Source of the DNA: Spirosoma foliorum
Lineage (GTDB): Bacteria; Bacteroidota; Bacteroidia; Cytophagales; Spirosomataceae
NCBI RefSeq assembly: GCF_014117325.1
Contig: NZ_CP059732.1
Coordinates: forward strand, 3,547,001 to 3,611,000
Direction: 5' to 3'
Length of the DNA stretch: 64,000 bases
The notes below the pieces were generated by a model. That model searched no databases. It saw only the letters and a program-made list of their open reading frames with translations, and had not been told where the DNA came from. The translations under genes and the position numbers were made by a program. Positions 35,405-44,303 of the stretch are shown one piece after another (the first letter of the stretch is position 1; each line of letters starts with the position of its first letter).

Positions 35405-36052
35405 ATGTTAACTCCGCTCCTACTTCGCATTAAGGCTAGCTCACTGGCTGTATTCATCGTTTTGTTTACGGCATGCGAACAACCAGCAGAACGAAAGTTG
35501 CCTTATTATAATACCTCCGATTTTACGCCCCATTTTGAAAAAGCGGTATCGGACAATTTCCATCGCATCCGCCCTTTTTCACTGACCGCCCATACAGGAC
35601 AGGCATTCACCGAAAAAGATATGGATGGGAAAATATGTGTAGCTAATTTCTTTTTTTCGACCTGTCCAGGTATTTGTCCCCGTATGACTGTCAATATGAA
35701 GGTATTACAGGATACCTTTCTGATCGATAAAAACATTCAACTTATTTCGCACTCAGTAACCCCAGATAAGGACAGTGTAGCCCGATTACAAGCGTTTGCT
35801 AAATCCAAAAAGGTCGATGCTACCAAATGGCTCTTGCTTACGGGGAACAAAGAAGAAATCTATAATCTAGGACGAAAATTTTATTTCGTTGAAGAAGATC
35901 TGGGCGAAAAAAGAAGCAGCGATGTTTTCTTACACACTGAAAACTTTGTGTTAACCGATAAGAAACGGCGCATCCGTGGTATTTATAATGGCCTGAGTTT
36001 ATCTGCCATGCAAAATCTTATTGCTGATATACGCGCTTTAGAAAAGGAATAG
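35405..36052 (+). CDS. SCO1/SenC family copper chaperone, lipoprotein
   Basis: A 215-aa thioredoxin-fold protein with an N-terminal lipobox (VLFTACEQPAE). The copper site is complete: Cys87 and Cys91 in STCPGICP and His177 in VFLHTENF. SCO proteins deliver copper to cytochrome oxidase CuA or act as thiol-disulfide reductases. Only 37 nt separate it from the YwqK-like gene, so the three lipoproteins probably form an operon. The usual partner, cytochrome oxidase, is not in the window. Confidence 0.85.
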   Translation: MLTPLLLRIKASSLAVFIVLFTACEQPAERKLPYYNTSDFTPHFEKAVSDNFHRIRPFSLTAHTGQAFTEKDMDGKICVANFFFSTCPGICPRMTVNMKVLQDTFLIDKNIQLISHSVTPDKDSVARLQAFAKSKKVDATKWLLLTGNKEEIYNLGRKFYFVEEDLGEKRSSDVFLHTENFVLTDKKRRIRGIYNGLSLSAMQNLIADIRALEKE

Positions 36053-36063
36053 CCTCGCTTATT

Positions 36064-36528
36064 TCATTTCGCTTTCTCTAGCTGATAAGGTAAAAATTCG
36101 TCAACGTGCTGCCCATAGCGATGTAGGTCTCGAATAATACTTGAGCTGATTGGGGCAAGATGGGGCGACGTAATTAAAAAAACCGTTTCAACATCCTCGT
36201 AAACGTATCGATTCACCTGCGAAATGCCATTTTCGTACTCAAAATCGGTCGTGTTACGCAAGCCACGAAGCAGGAATTTTGCGCCAATCTCCCGAGCTAC
36301 ATTGGCAGTCAGCCCTTCATAACTAATAACACGCACAGCTGGATAGTCCTCAAATGCTCCTTCAATTAACTGGATCATTTGCTCCAAAGGGAAATAACGC
36401 TCCTTCCGCGTATTATGTCCAATACCAATCACAACTTCGTCGAACAGGCGTAGGCCTCTCAACACAATATCTTCATGGCCTTTGGTAAATGGATCAAATG
36501 AACCGGGGAATAGAGCAATACGCTTCAT
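36064..36528 (-). CDS. coaD: Phosphopantetheine adenylyltransferase
   Basis: A 154-aa enzyme started at MKRIALFPGSFDPFTKGHED; an in-frame ATG at 36600 adds 24 residues with no homology. FPGSFDPFTKGH holds the HxGH-like nucleotidyl-transfer motif, and LLRGLRNTTDFEYE and ISSSIIRDL complete the family pattern. It transfers AMP from ATP to 4'-phosphopantetheine in coenzyme A synthesis. It follows the DUF3822 gene on the same strand, the usual arrangement in Bacteroidota. Confidence 0.93.
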   Translation of the reverse strand: MKRIALFPGSFDPFTKGHEDIVLRGLRLFDEVVIGIGHNTRKERYFPLEQMIQLIEGAFEDYPAVRVISYEGLTANVAREIGAKFLLRGLRNTTDFEYENGISQVNRYVYEDVETVFLITSPHLAPISSSIIRDLHRYGQHVDEFLPYQLEKAK

Positions 36529-36612
36529 ACTGTTGAGTTGGCGAATGAGCAGGTTTTGATTAATCAGACCGTAAGCGCGGTAAATTTCAACAATTGCCAA
36601 CTCTAGTCCTAA

Positions 36613-37503
36613 TCATTCACTCAACAAGCCTAATCCGTATAAACTCAGATACCGGTGGGCCGGTAAATCGTCAAATTCAGTGGCCAATGATAGCCCAGGA
36701 GGTGCTTGGCCAAATGATAGATTCGGCAGAAACCGGCTTAACTCCGTGTACGCTTCAGCAAAAGGAGTAATCGCCCCGTATAAAGAAAGGCTAACCGTAT
36801 CGGGCGTTAAGCCTTGTTCATTAAGCACGTAGAGAATATAATAAGCCAAATCCTGGACATTCTTATAGCCAAAGCGATTACACAGACACAATTGATGTGA
36901 TTTTCGACATAAGATTGTCACAAACTCATCTTCAAAATACAAGTAAACAGTGCTGGGAGCGAGAGAAATCCGGTCTAGATCGACAGTTGCCTGTATGAGC
37001 GCACTCGTTTGATGGACGAACGTCAATGGTTGAAGCGGGTACACTTCCGAAAAATAATCTGCCAGAGGATGCTCCAGATTAAATACAGTAAAGAATCCTT
37101 CGGCATCGTGAGCATACGCCTGAGCAAACTCATGGGCAGGAAGGGCATTACCTCGCATGAGCGCCAAATAGCTACTGGCATATTCTTTACGATAAAGCTG
37201 CTGTGGAACCAGGGTAAACGACGGAGAATTGACCCCAATCCGAATTTCCTGCCACGGGCCTGCCGATAACACCGCATGGTCCCGGAATACATCGGGTAAA
37301 ATGCTCGTCAACGGACGCTCCGTCAGCAAAGACGGAAACATGTAGTCCTCCAAATACACTGCCCGACCACGCTTATCCTGTACCAGCAATTGAAACCGAT
37401 CCCGTCCAACTTCAAGGCACAAGACCGATTTATCAGTCTGCCTCGGGTCAAACGCGTTGGCATGTATGGTAACAGTAGGTGCGAGGGTCACAGCGATTTG
37501 CAC
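36613..37503 (-). CDS. DUF3822 family protein
   Basis: A 296-aa protein of DUF3822, a Bacteroidota family with an ASKHA (actin-like) appearance. It is recognised by its location before coaD and the pattern LCLEVGRDRFQLLVQDKRG near 28-46, IRIGVNSPSFTLVPQQLY near 92 and YLYFEDEFVTILCRKSHQL near 186. The family has no known biochemical role. In many Bacteroidota it lies between rsmD and coaD; rsmD is not seen here. Confidence 0.8.
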   Translation of the reverse strand: MQIAVTLAPTVTIHANAFDPRQTDKSVLCLEVGRDRFQLLVQDKRGRAVYLEDYMFPSLLTERPLTSILPDVFRDHAVLSAGPWQEIRIGVNSPSFTLVPQQLYRKEYASSYLALMRGNALPAHEFAQAYAHDAEGFFTVFNLEHPLADYFSEVYPLQPLTFVHQTSALIQATVDLDRISLAPSTVYLYFEDEFVTILCRKSHQLCLCNRFGYKNVQDLAYYILYVLNEQGLTPDTVSLSLYGAITPFAEAYTELSRFLPNLSFGQAPPGLSLATEFDDLPAHRYLSLYGLGLLSE

Positions 37504-37597
37504 AAATTCAGCGAGCTAACAGATGAAGAAATAACTACTAAACTGATATTAATTTGGTTTAAACGGTTCGTCGGTAATACCAGGCGTACCCATTCAT

Positions 37598-38149
37598 TTA
37601 CTGCAAATAGCCGCGAAGGCGGAATACATCGTCGAGTGAATTGCAATACTGAAATAACGCATGAACCTCGTTAGGTGGATAGCGTTTAATTTCTTCAAAA
37701 CTCATCAACCTGACTTCTTCAATTATTTGCCCATCAGGGCTCATTTCAGGATCGATCCCCAACCGTAAGGAACCGCCTGTAGCCCGAACAGCAAAAAACA
37801 ACTCCATAGCGTGAAGCGGTGGCTGTATGAATTCATTCACGAACAACATTTCACCGATCTCTACCTCCAGTCCAGTTTCTTCTATAAACTCCCGGACTAA
37901 CGCCTTAGGAGCTGTTTCATTAAACTGCGGGCCACCTCCCGGCGGACACCAGAAGGTATCGGTTAAACCAATGCCTCGGTGGCGAACCATCAATAGGCGA
38001 TCACCTTCACAATATAGGCCACAAACCCGCAGACGAAGGCGATTTCCGTACAATTTTTGTACCTCTTCGCGGGTTGAATCCACTGCACTGGCAGAATCAG
38101 ATTTAGGCTGATCTTCCAATCGGCCAGGCAAATCCATTACTTGCGTCAT
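37598..38149 (-). CDS. Nudix hydrolase
   Basis: A 183-aa protein with a Nudix box at CPPGGGPQFNETAPKALVRE followed by FIEETGL, which fits the family pattern. About 40 residues precede the hydrolase, rich in Ser/Asp (PKSDSASAVDSTREE). C-terminal VRLMSFEEIKRYPPNEVHAL is typical of ADP-ribose/NTP-type members. Substrate unknown. It lies upstream of DUF3822/coaD on the same strand with a 94-nt gap. Confidence 0.83.
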   Translation of the reverse strand: MTQVMDLPGRLEDQPKSDSASAVDSTREEVQKLYGNRLRLRVCGLYCEGDRLLMVRHRGIGLTDTFWCPPGGGPQFNETAPKALVREFIEETGLEVEIGEMLFVNEFIQPPLHAMELFFAVRATGGSLRLGIDPEMSPDGQIIEEVRLMSFEEIKRYPPNEVHALFQYCNSLDDVFRLRGYLQ

Positions 38150-38194
38150 GGTATAATCGGTATTTGGGGACGCAAAGGTAGGGAATTTATTATG

Positions 38195-38256
38195 TATGAT
38201 GTAGGGTGTATGATGTATAAAGCCGCAACCAGATAGATCATATACCCTACATCATA
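38195..38256. repeat. Inverted repeat of ATGATGTAgg words
   Basis: TATGATGTAGGGTGTATGAT (38195-38214) matches the complement of 38237-38256 with one mismatch. It sits between the Nudix start and the CBS gene stop. The words ATGATGTA/TGTATGAT also make up the palindromes at 44245-44302 and 55579-55643. Confidence 0.85.
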
Positions 38257-38262
38257 TATCGC

Positions 38263-38700
38263 TTAGTACGGGCTTCCCGAAATATAACTTTCCAATGAGT
38301 CAATGCGGGTCTTTTGGTCAACGATAATCGCTTTCACGACATCGTTAATCGAAATAATACCCATTAACTCACCCTCATCCATCACGGGTAAGTGTCGAAT
38401 ATGCTTGTCGGACATAATTTGCATACACTCTTCAATACGTTGATCAGGCCCAATGGTAATTACATTCGCTGTCATAACATCAGCAATGGTCGTATCATCG
38501 GAATGCCGATCTTTTAGAATAATCTTACGTGCATAGTCTCGTTCGGAGAAGATTCCAGTAAGTACGCCATTATCAATAACAAGTACCGCGCCAATATTCT
38601 TTTCGGCCATAAGCCTAAGCGCGTCCAGAACGGTTTGATCCGACGAAACGGAATAGAGGGCGTTCACTGGTTTACCCTGAAGAATTTGACGAATTTTCAT
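38263..38700 (-). CDS. CBS-pair protein
   Basis: A 145-aa stand-alone CBS pair. The first CBS has NALYSVSSDQTVLDALRLMA and GVLTGIFSERDYARKI, the second has ADVMTANVITIGPDQRIEEC and IRHLPVMDEGELMGIISIND. Such proteins bind adenine nucleotides and act as energy sensors or as regulators of partner enzymes. It is a single gene with no partner visible in the neighbourhood. Confidence 0.85.
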   Translation of the reverse strand: MKIRQILQGKPVNALYSVSSDQTVLDALRLMAEKNIGAVLVIDNGVLTGIFSERDYARKIILKDRHSDDTTIADVMTANVITIGPDQRIEECMQIMSDKHIRHLPVMDEGELMGIISINDVVKAIIVDQKTRIDSLESYISGSPY

Positions 38701-38865
38701 CTGAGTTAGAAGGATTTAGTGTTGTGTGAAAATAACAAAAAAGCACAAGGGGTAAAAGGGAATGTGCAGAAAGGGTTAAAATTTTCTTAAAATCATCCTT
38801 CTTTAGCTTTGAAGAAGGCTATGTTTTTACTTTTTCCTTAGCCGCTTTTTTTGTAATTTAGAAGC

Positions 38866-40359
38866 ATGAACGATACCCAAACGGCGGCTGATTTGCTGGC
38901 CAAACGTTTCCCTTTTAAGCCTACGTCTGGCCAAACCCAGTTTTTTGAACAAATTGGTGCGTTCATCGCCCAGGAAGAAGTTGAACATTATCGCGATTGC
39001 TTTTTACTGCGAGGGTACGCAGGTACGGGCAAAACTACACTTGTTGGTACACTCATTAAAGTGCTGCCCCGCTTTGGGTATAAATCCGTCTTGCTGGCCC
39101 CTACGGGCCGGGCGGCTAAAGTAATGACCAATTACGCCAAGAAAGCAGCGCAAACGATTCACCGAAAAATTTATCGGCAAGTGGCCGATCCTGGTTCTGG
39201 AACGCTGGCCTTTCAACGCCAGAAAAACTATCACGAAGACACCCTTTTTATTGTCGATGAGGCCTCTATGATTTCTGATGAAGCCGATTTTGGGGGGAAA
39301 GGTTTATTGACCGATCTAATCGATTTCGTCTTCGAAGGTCCCGGCAACAAACTGATGCTCGTGGGCGACACGGCACAGCTCCCTCCTGTTGGCCGTGATT
39401 TAAGCCCCGCCTTGGACCGTGGATTCCTGGCCAGTGCATTCGATATGACCGTGTATGAGCAAGAGCTTACGGAAGTAATGCGACAGGATGAAGAGTCGGG
39501 AATTCTTTACAATGCAACTGGGCTGCGAATGTTGCTCATGGAAAACGGCACATCTACCTCTAAGGCGGTTGGTTTTGATGCGCTTCTGAGTGATAAGCCT
39601 ACAATGACGCCAACAGACTCACCTGAGATTCGCCTGAATGTTCGGTCGTTCACAGATATCTATAAAATGCCATTAACCAAACTGGAAGACGGCATTCGCT
39701 ACGCCTACGACAAATATGGTCGCGAGAATACGGCCATTATTTGCCGGTCAAACAAAACCGCCGTTCAGTACAATCAGTTTGTTCGGCGGATGATTGATCA
39801 GTGCGAAGAAGAACTTGATGCAGGCGATATGCTTATGATTGCCCGAAATAATTATACGGTTCTTGATGAAGACTCGCCCGCAGGCTTTCTGGCGAATGGC
39901 GAGTTTGCCGAAGTGCAGAAGATTCGGAACAAAGAAGAGATGCACGGTTTTCGGTTCGCTACGGTTACGCTCCGATTAGTCGATTATGAAGAGCAGCCCG
40001 ATTTTGACGCTAAAATCATGCTCGATACACTGCATTCGCCCGTACCATCGCTGGCGTCAGACCAATATAAAGCTCTGTATGAGAGCGTTGCAAAGGATTA
40101 TTTCTACATCAAAAGCAAGAAAGAGCGGTCTGAGGCTATTCGGCGAGATCCGTACTTAAATGCGTTGCAGGTGAAATTTGCCTATGCTCTTACTTGCCAC
40201 AAAGCACAGGGTGGGCAATGGAGTGCGGTGTTTGTTGATCAGGGGTTCCTACCAGATGGGCAGGTAAACGACGAGTTTGTGCGATGGCTTTATACCGCAT
40301 TGACCCGCGCAACCGATGAAGCGTTTTTGATGAATTTCAATCCGCAGTTTTTTAATTAG
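38866..40359 (+). CDS. ATP-dependent RecD-like DNA helicase
   Basis: A 497-aa superfamily 1 helicase. Walker A GYAGTGKTT is near 50, motif Ia is LLAPTGRAAKV, Walker B FIVDEASMI near 128, motif III MLVGDTAQLPPVGRDLSPAL and motif VI ALTCHKAQGGQWSAVFVD / WLYTALTRATDEAFL at the C-terminus. It is the short RecD2-type without the long N-terminal domain, common in Bacteroidota. The role is in DNA repair or in displacing structures; no RecBC partner is nearby. It is not in an obvious operon. Confidence 0.85.
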   Translation: MNDTQTAADLLAKRFPFKPTSGQTQFFEQIGAFIAQEEVEHYRDCFLLRGYAGTGKTTLVGTLIKVLPRFGYKSVLLAPTGRAAKVMTNYAKKAAQTIHRKIYRQVADPGSGTLAFQRQKNYHEDTLFIVDEASMISDEADFGGKGLLTDLIDFVFEGPGNKLMLVGDTAQLPPVGRDLSPALDRGFLASAFDMTVYEQELTEVMRQDEESGILYNATGLRMLLMENGTSTSKAVGFDALLSDKPTMTPTDSPEIRLNVRSFTDIYKMPLTKLEDGIRYAYDKYGRENTAIICRSNKTAVQYNQFVRRMIDQCEEELDAGDMLMIARNNYTVLDEDSPAGFLANGEFAEVQKIRNKEEMHGFRFATVTLRLVDYEEQPDFDAKIMLDTLHSPVPSLASDQYKALYESVAKDYFYIKSKKERSEAIRRDPYLNALQVKFAYALTCHKAQGGQWSAVFVDQGFLPDGQVNDEFVRWLYTALTRATDEAFLMNFNPQFFN

Positions 40360-40454
40360 ATTGAACACGGTTTACCGTATTCAGTTTACAGTGTAAACAG
40401 GCTGATACAACTATAGCCCAGCTATAAACCGAATACTTAAAACGTTCACTAATT

Positions 40455-41033
40455 ATGTCCTTCGAATGGATTATGAGTGCCTGCATTGGCGTTGGTCTAG
40501 CCGCTTGTTGTGGCTTCCGGGTTTTTGTACCCTTGCTGATTGCCAGTGTAGCCACAAAGCTTGGCCTTGTTGGTGTGGTAACTGGTTTTGAGTGGATTAG
40601 TGGCTGGCCCGCCATGGTGGGCTTAACCGTTGCAACAGTCTTTGAAATTGGAGCTTATTATATTCCCTGGCTCGATAATGCACTCGATGCCCTTGCGACT
40701 CCCACATCAATTATTGCCGGAACTTTACTGAGCACCTCGTTTCTACAGATTGATAATCCCTTATTACACTGGGGCCTGGGCTTAATTCTGGGAGGAAGCT
40801 CAGCTGGAATTATTCAGGCGGGGACCAGTTTACTTCGGATAGGCTCAACAGCAACAACCGGCGGAGTCGGCAACCCAATTGTTGCCACCAGTGAAAACGT
40901 AGCCTCTTTTGGACTATCTCTGTTCAGTATTTTTCTGCCTTTACTGACGGTCGTGATTATCGTCCTTGTCCTGATTTTTATTCTTGGCCGCTTAGTAGCC
41001 AAGCGAAAGGTATGGTTTACTAAAAAGGTCTGA
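40455..41033 (+). CDS. DUF4126 membrane protein
   Basis: A 192-aa integral membrane protein with five hydrophobic segments (for example ACIGVGLAACCGFRVFVPLL at the N-terminus and LSLFSIFLPLLTVVIIVLVL near the C-terminus). The motif GFRVFVPLLIASVATKLGLV and the loops with SWPAMVGLTVATVFEIGAYY fit DUF4126. Function unknown. It follows the helicase by 95 nt and ends at a perfect 26-bp palindrome shared with convergent htpG. Confidence 0.8.
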   Translation: MSFEWIMSACIGVGLAACCGFRVFVPLLIASVATKLGLVGVVTGFEWISGWPAMVGLTVATVFEIGAYYIPWLDNALDALATPTSIIAGTLLSTSFLQIDNPLLHWGLGLILGGSSAGIIQAGTSLLRIGSTATTGGVGNPIVATSENVASFGLSLFSIFLPLLTVVIIVLVLIFILGRLVAKRKVWFTKKV

Positions 41034-41036
41034 ACT

Positions 41037-41135
41037 GGGATTTTTATGATTTAACTGACTGACCCTGATTTGAAAAATAGCTTTCTTCGAAAGCCAAGCA
41101 AAATCAAAGTCAGTCAGTTAAATCATAAAAATCCC
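41037..41135. repeat. Perfect 26-bp inverted repeat between convergent genes
   Basis: Bases 41037-41062 are exactly complementary to 41110-41135 (outer end GGGATTTTTATGATTTAACT), with a 47-nt loop. The left arm begins 3 nt after the DUF4126 stop codon (41031-41033) and the right arm ends 8 nt before the htpG stop. Confidence 0.92.
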
Positions 41136-41143
41136 GGTTCGGA

Positions 41144-42973
41144 TTACAATTTCTCCACCGTCCGGCGGACAAACGCTGTTAGCTCTGCGCCAGTGAGCAT
41201 GTTTTGCGAAAGCAACGCAAGATCATAAAGCTGTTTCACCAACAATTTCTGAGCATCGCCATCGGCCTCTGTCAGAATTTTATTAATCAGCGGGTGGTTT
41301 GCATTCACAACCACGTTATAGGTCGCAGGCAAATTACCGTAGAAAGATTGCTCACCCGAAAGAGCCGCCATATCTTTCATTCGACGCATAAACTCAGGCA
41401 TCGTAATCGTTACAGGTAATTCATCGGTTGGCTGAGCTTCTACGCTCACGTTGAGCATTTTGTTATCCAAAACCTGCTCGAACACCTCTTTCAACTTAGT
41501 CTGATCAACCTCCGATAGTACACTTTCGTTATTCAGCCCTTTGTCGATCAATTTATCAATCGAATCAGCATCTACACGCTGGAAATGTACTTTTTCAAGT
41601 TTTTGCTCCAGTGCATTGATGAAATGTGAATCAATCACATTATCCATCAATAACACATCGTATCCGCGACGAGTCGCCGATTCAATGTAGGAATGTTGCT
41701 GTTTGCGATCGCTGGTGTACAGAATCACCAACGTCTCATTTTTATCGGTCTGATTGGCCTGAACTTTCTCGCGATATTCGTCTAGCGTCGTATAAACGCC
41801 ATCGGTATTTTTAAGCAACACGAAGTTTTTGGCCTTCTCCCAGAACTTCTCATCACTCAGGATACCATACTTGATAAACAGACTGATATCGTCGAATTTG
41901 TCTTCAAACGCTTTCCGATCCGCATTGAATAATTCGTTCAGCTTATCAGCAACTTTCCGCGTGATATACCCATTGATTTTCTTAACGTTCGAATCGGCCT
42001 GTAAGAAACTCCGCGATACGTTTAGTGGAATATCGGGCGAGTCGATAACGCCGTGAAGCATCATCAGGAAGTCGGGAACAACATCCTTCACCTCATCAGT
42101 AATAAACACCTGACGGCTGTACAATTGAATCTTCTCCCGTTGGAAACGCAGTTCGTTCTTAATCCGTGGGAAGTACAGAATACCGGTCAGATTGAACGGA
42201 TAATCAACATTCAGATGAATCCAGAACAGAGGTTCTTCGCTCATTGGATACAACTCCTTGTAGAAGGTCTTGTAGTCCTCATCGGTCAATTCCGCAGGCG
42301 ACTTCGTCCAGATTGGCGCCGTGTTGTTGACGATTTTACCATCAAATTCAACCGATACGGGCAGGAAACGGGCATATTTGTCCAATATAGACTGCAAACG
42401 CCCTTTATTTAAGAACTCTTCCGAGTCAGGAGCGATGTGCAGAATGATATCGGTGCCACGCTCAGTTTTTTCGGCAGCCGTCAATTCAAATTCGGTCGAG
42501 CCATCACAAACCCAACGAACTGGCTCAGCATTGTCTCGGTACGACTTCGATACGATTTCAACGGTCGAAGCGACCATAAAGGCCGAATAAAAACCTAAGC
42601 CAAAGTGACCAATGATCTGGCCTTTGTCGTCTGTTTTGTCTTTGTATTTTTCCAGAAAATCAGTTGCTCCCGAAAAGGCAATCTGATTGATATATTTTTT
42701 AACCTCATCGGCAGTCATACCGATACCATTATCACTAACAGTAATGGTTTTGGCTTCTTCATCCAGCGAAACTGTCACTTTCAGATCGCCCAATTCGCCA
42801 CCAAACTCGCCAAATGACGAAAGTTGACGCAGTTTTTGGGTTGCGTCGACAGCATTAGAGACCAGTTCTCGCAGGAAAATCTCATGATCGGAATAGAGAA
42901 ACTTCTTGATAATCGGGAAGATATTCTCGGTATGGATCGAAATCTGCCCTTTCTCGTTCTGTACGGCTTCCAT
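41144..42973 (-). CDS. htpG: Chaperone protein HtpG (Hsp90)
   Basis: A 609-aa Hsp90. The N-terminal GHKL ATPase has RELVSNAVDATQKLR near 36-50, DNGIGMTADEVKKY near 87 and GHFGLGFYSAFMVA near 125. The middle domain follows, and the C-terminal dimerisation part is present (NLPATYNVVVNANHP, QNMLTGAELTAFVRR). ATP-driven clamping assists client folding. Length is slightly under E. coli HtpG. Upstream it is divergent from the Rpn-like nuclease. Confidence 0.93.
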   Translation of the reverse strand: MEAVQNEKGQISIHTENIFPIIKKFLYSDHEIFLRELVSNAVDATQKLRQLSSFGEFGGELGDLKVTVSLDEEAKTITVSDNGIGMTADEVKKYINQIAFSGATDFLEKYKDKTDDKGQIIGHFGLGFYSAFMVASTVEIVSKSYRDNAEPVRWVCDGSTEFELTAAEKTERGTDIILHIAPDSEEFLNKGRLQSILDKYARFLPVSVEFDGKIVNNTAPIWTKSPAELTDEDYKTFYKELYPMSEEPLFWIHLNVDYPFNLTGILYFPRIKNELRFQREKIQLYSRQVFITDEVKDVVPDFLMMLHGVIDSPDIPLNVSRSFLQADSNVKKINGYITRKVADKLNELFNADRKAFEDKFDDISLFIKYGILSDEKFWEKAKNFVLLKNTDGVYTTLDEYREKVQANQTDKNETLVILYTSDRKQQHSYIESATRRGYDVLLMDNVIDSHFINALEQKLEKVHFQRVDADSIDKLIDKGLNNESVLSEVDQTKLKEVFEQVLDNKMLNVSVEAQPTDELPVTITMPEFMRRMKDMAALSGEQSFYGNLPATYNVVVNANHPLINKILTEADGDAQKLLVKQLYDLALLSQNMLTGAELTAFVRRTVEKL

Positions 42974-43097
42974 ATGGTATAGTTAGAGTAAGTATAATAG
43001 TTTGTTATTCGTCAAATCTTGTTCCAGTGTAGGCAGGTCTGACAGATTGACAGTTTATCTTTATAGCCAATTGTCTAAATTTAGCTACATTGCATCG

Positions 43098-43934
43098 ATG
43101 AAAGCCCGTCATTCAAAGCAATCTAGCCAGTACGATAAAATCCTTAAAGAAAATCTGGAGGCTACGATACCTGGTTTGATCGAAAAAATACTCGGTATAC
43201 ATCCAATTTTGTCAGAAGAATTACCGGACGATTTACAGCACACAAAAGAACGTAAGCCTGATGCACTTAAACGTATTACAGATCAATCTGGTCAGACCTT
43301 TGTACTCCACCTAGAATTTCAACTGGCAAATGATCCGAAAATGGTGCATCGAATGCATAACTATTGTGCCATGTTGCTGGAATTGTATGAAATCCCCATC
43401 CGTCAGTATGTTTTTTATTTAGGCCCAACTGCCAGTAAGATGGAGACGAGTCTCAATGTTGGTGATTTATATTTTCGTTATACGCTAATCAGTTTCCAAG
43501 ACCTTGACTATCAACTATTTTTGACATCGAATACCCCAGAGGAAATTCTCCTTACGGTATTAGCCAATTTTAAGCCTCAGGAATCTCCTATGGTCTTAAA
43601 TCAGGTTCTTCGCCAGATGGATGAAACTGCCAGAGGACCGCTGGTGTTTCAGAAGTACATAGCGCAATTGCGGGTTTTAGTTCAATTGCGTAATTTTCAA
43701 CCACTACTAGAAGCCGCTATGGATAACCTAGCTAAATACGTAAACGAGCAAAATGATCCCTTTTATGTTAAGGGGCGTAATCTAGGATTCTTACAAGGTG
43801 CGGAAGAAGGAGAAACCAGGGCTCAGTTACAACTGGTGAAAAACCTACTGACTGAAACGGACTTTTCTGATGAAAAGATTGCTCATCTGGCAGGCGTTTC
43901 ACTAGATGTTGTACAAGCAATTCGGCTTAAATAA
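43098..43934 (+). CDS. Rpn-family PD-(D/E)xK putative nuclease
   Basis: A 278-aa protein started at MKARHSKQSSQYDKILKENL; upstream frame residues are not family-like. The nuclease core has KERKPDALKRITDQSGQTF near 58-76 (D) followed by VLHLEFQLANDPKM (E-x-Q), the Rpn/transposase-31-like motif. The C-terminal helical tail ends with FSDEKIAHLAGVSLDVVQA, a repeat seen in this family. Rpn proteins nick DNA and promote RecA-independent recombination; many are relics. It is followed 6 nt later by the rhodanese gene. Confidence 0.78.
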   Translation: MKARHSKQSSQYDKILKENLEATIPGLIEKILGIHPILSEELPDDLQHTKERKPDALKRITDQSGQTFVLHLEFQLANDPKMVHRMHNYCAMLLELYEIPIRQYVFYLGPTASKMETSLNVGDLYFRYTLISFQDLDYQLFLTSNTPEEILLTVLANFKPQESPMVLNQVLRQMDETARGPLVFQKYIAQLRVLVQLRNFQPLLEAAMDNLAKYVNEQNDPFYVKGRNLGFLQGAEEGETRAQLQLVKNLLTETDFSDEKIAHLAGVSLDVVQAIRLK

Positions 43935-43940
43935 ACTCCT

Positions 43941-44246
43941 GTGCTAACCAATTCTTACTCCGATATTTCCCTACCAGAACTCAAACTACTGCGTCAACAG
44001 CCACATACTGCTGTGATTGATGTACGCGATGAATGGGAGTTTGAGGAGTTCAATATTGGTGGGCTGAATATTCCGTTGCCGGACATTCGCGCTCGAAAAG
44101 CGGAGCTTCTCCCCTACGATACCCTGATTGTGATTTGTACAAATGGCGTTCGCAGTCGCGTAGCTGCTAAAGATATACTACGCCAGCCTGAACTGCAGAA
44201 CAAAACGATTTATCATTTGCACGGAGGCATTGTAGAAGATGTATGA
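43941..44246 (+). CDS. Rhodanese-like domain protein
   Basis: A 101-aa single-domain rhodanese. The catalytic cysteine is in VICTNGVRSRVAA (near residue 70), and the N-terminal DVRDEWEFEEFNIGGLNIPL is the other family stretch. It starts at GTG 43941. Small rhodaneses carry persulfide sulfur for thiosulfate or sulfide handling. It follows the Rpn-like gene by 6 nt and may be co-transcribed, but no functional link is clear. Confidence 0.8.
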   Translation: MLTNSYSDISLPELKLLRQQPHTAVIDVRDEWEFEEFNIGGLNIPLPDIRARKAELLPYDTLIVICTNGVRSRVAAKDILRQPELQNKTIYHLHGGIVEDV

Positions 44247-44302
44247 AGTATGGTATATGATATAAAAAAAGGCCAGACTTCATATATTATACATCATACT
44301 TC
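44245..44302. repeat. Short inverted repeat overlapping the rhodanese stop codon
   Basis: GAAGTATG (44245-44252) is complementary to CATACTTC (44295-44302), and the rest of both sides is a set of imperfect GTATATGAT words. The left arm overlaps the rhodanese TGA. It is a weaker member of the ATGATGTATG word family. Confidence 0.6.
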
Positions 44303-44303
44303 C

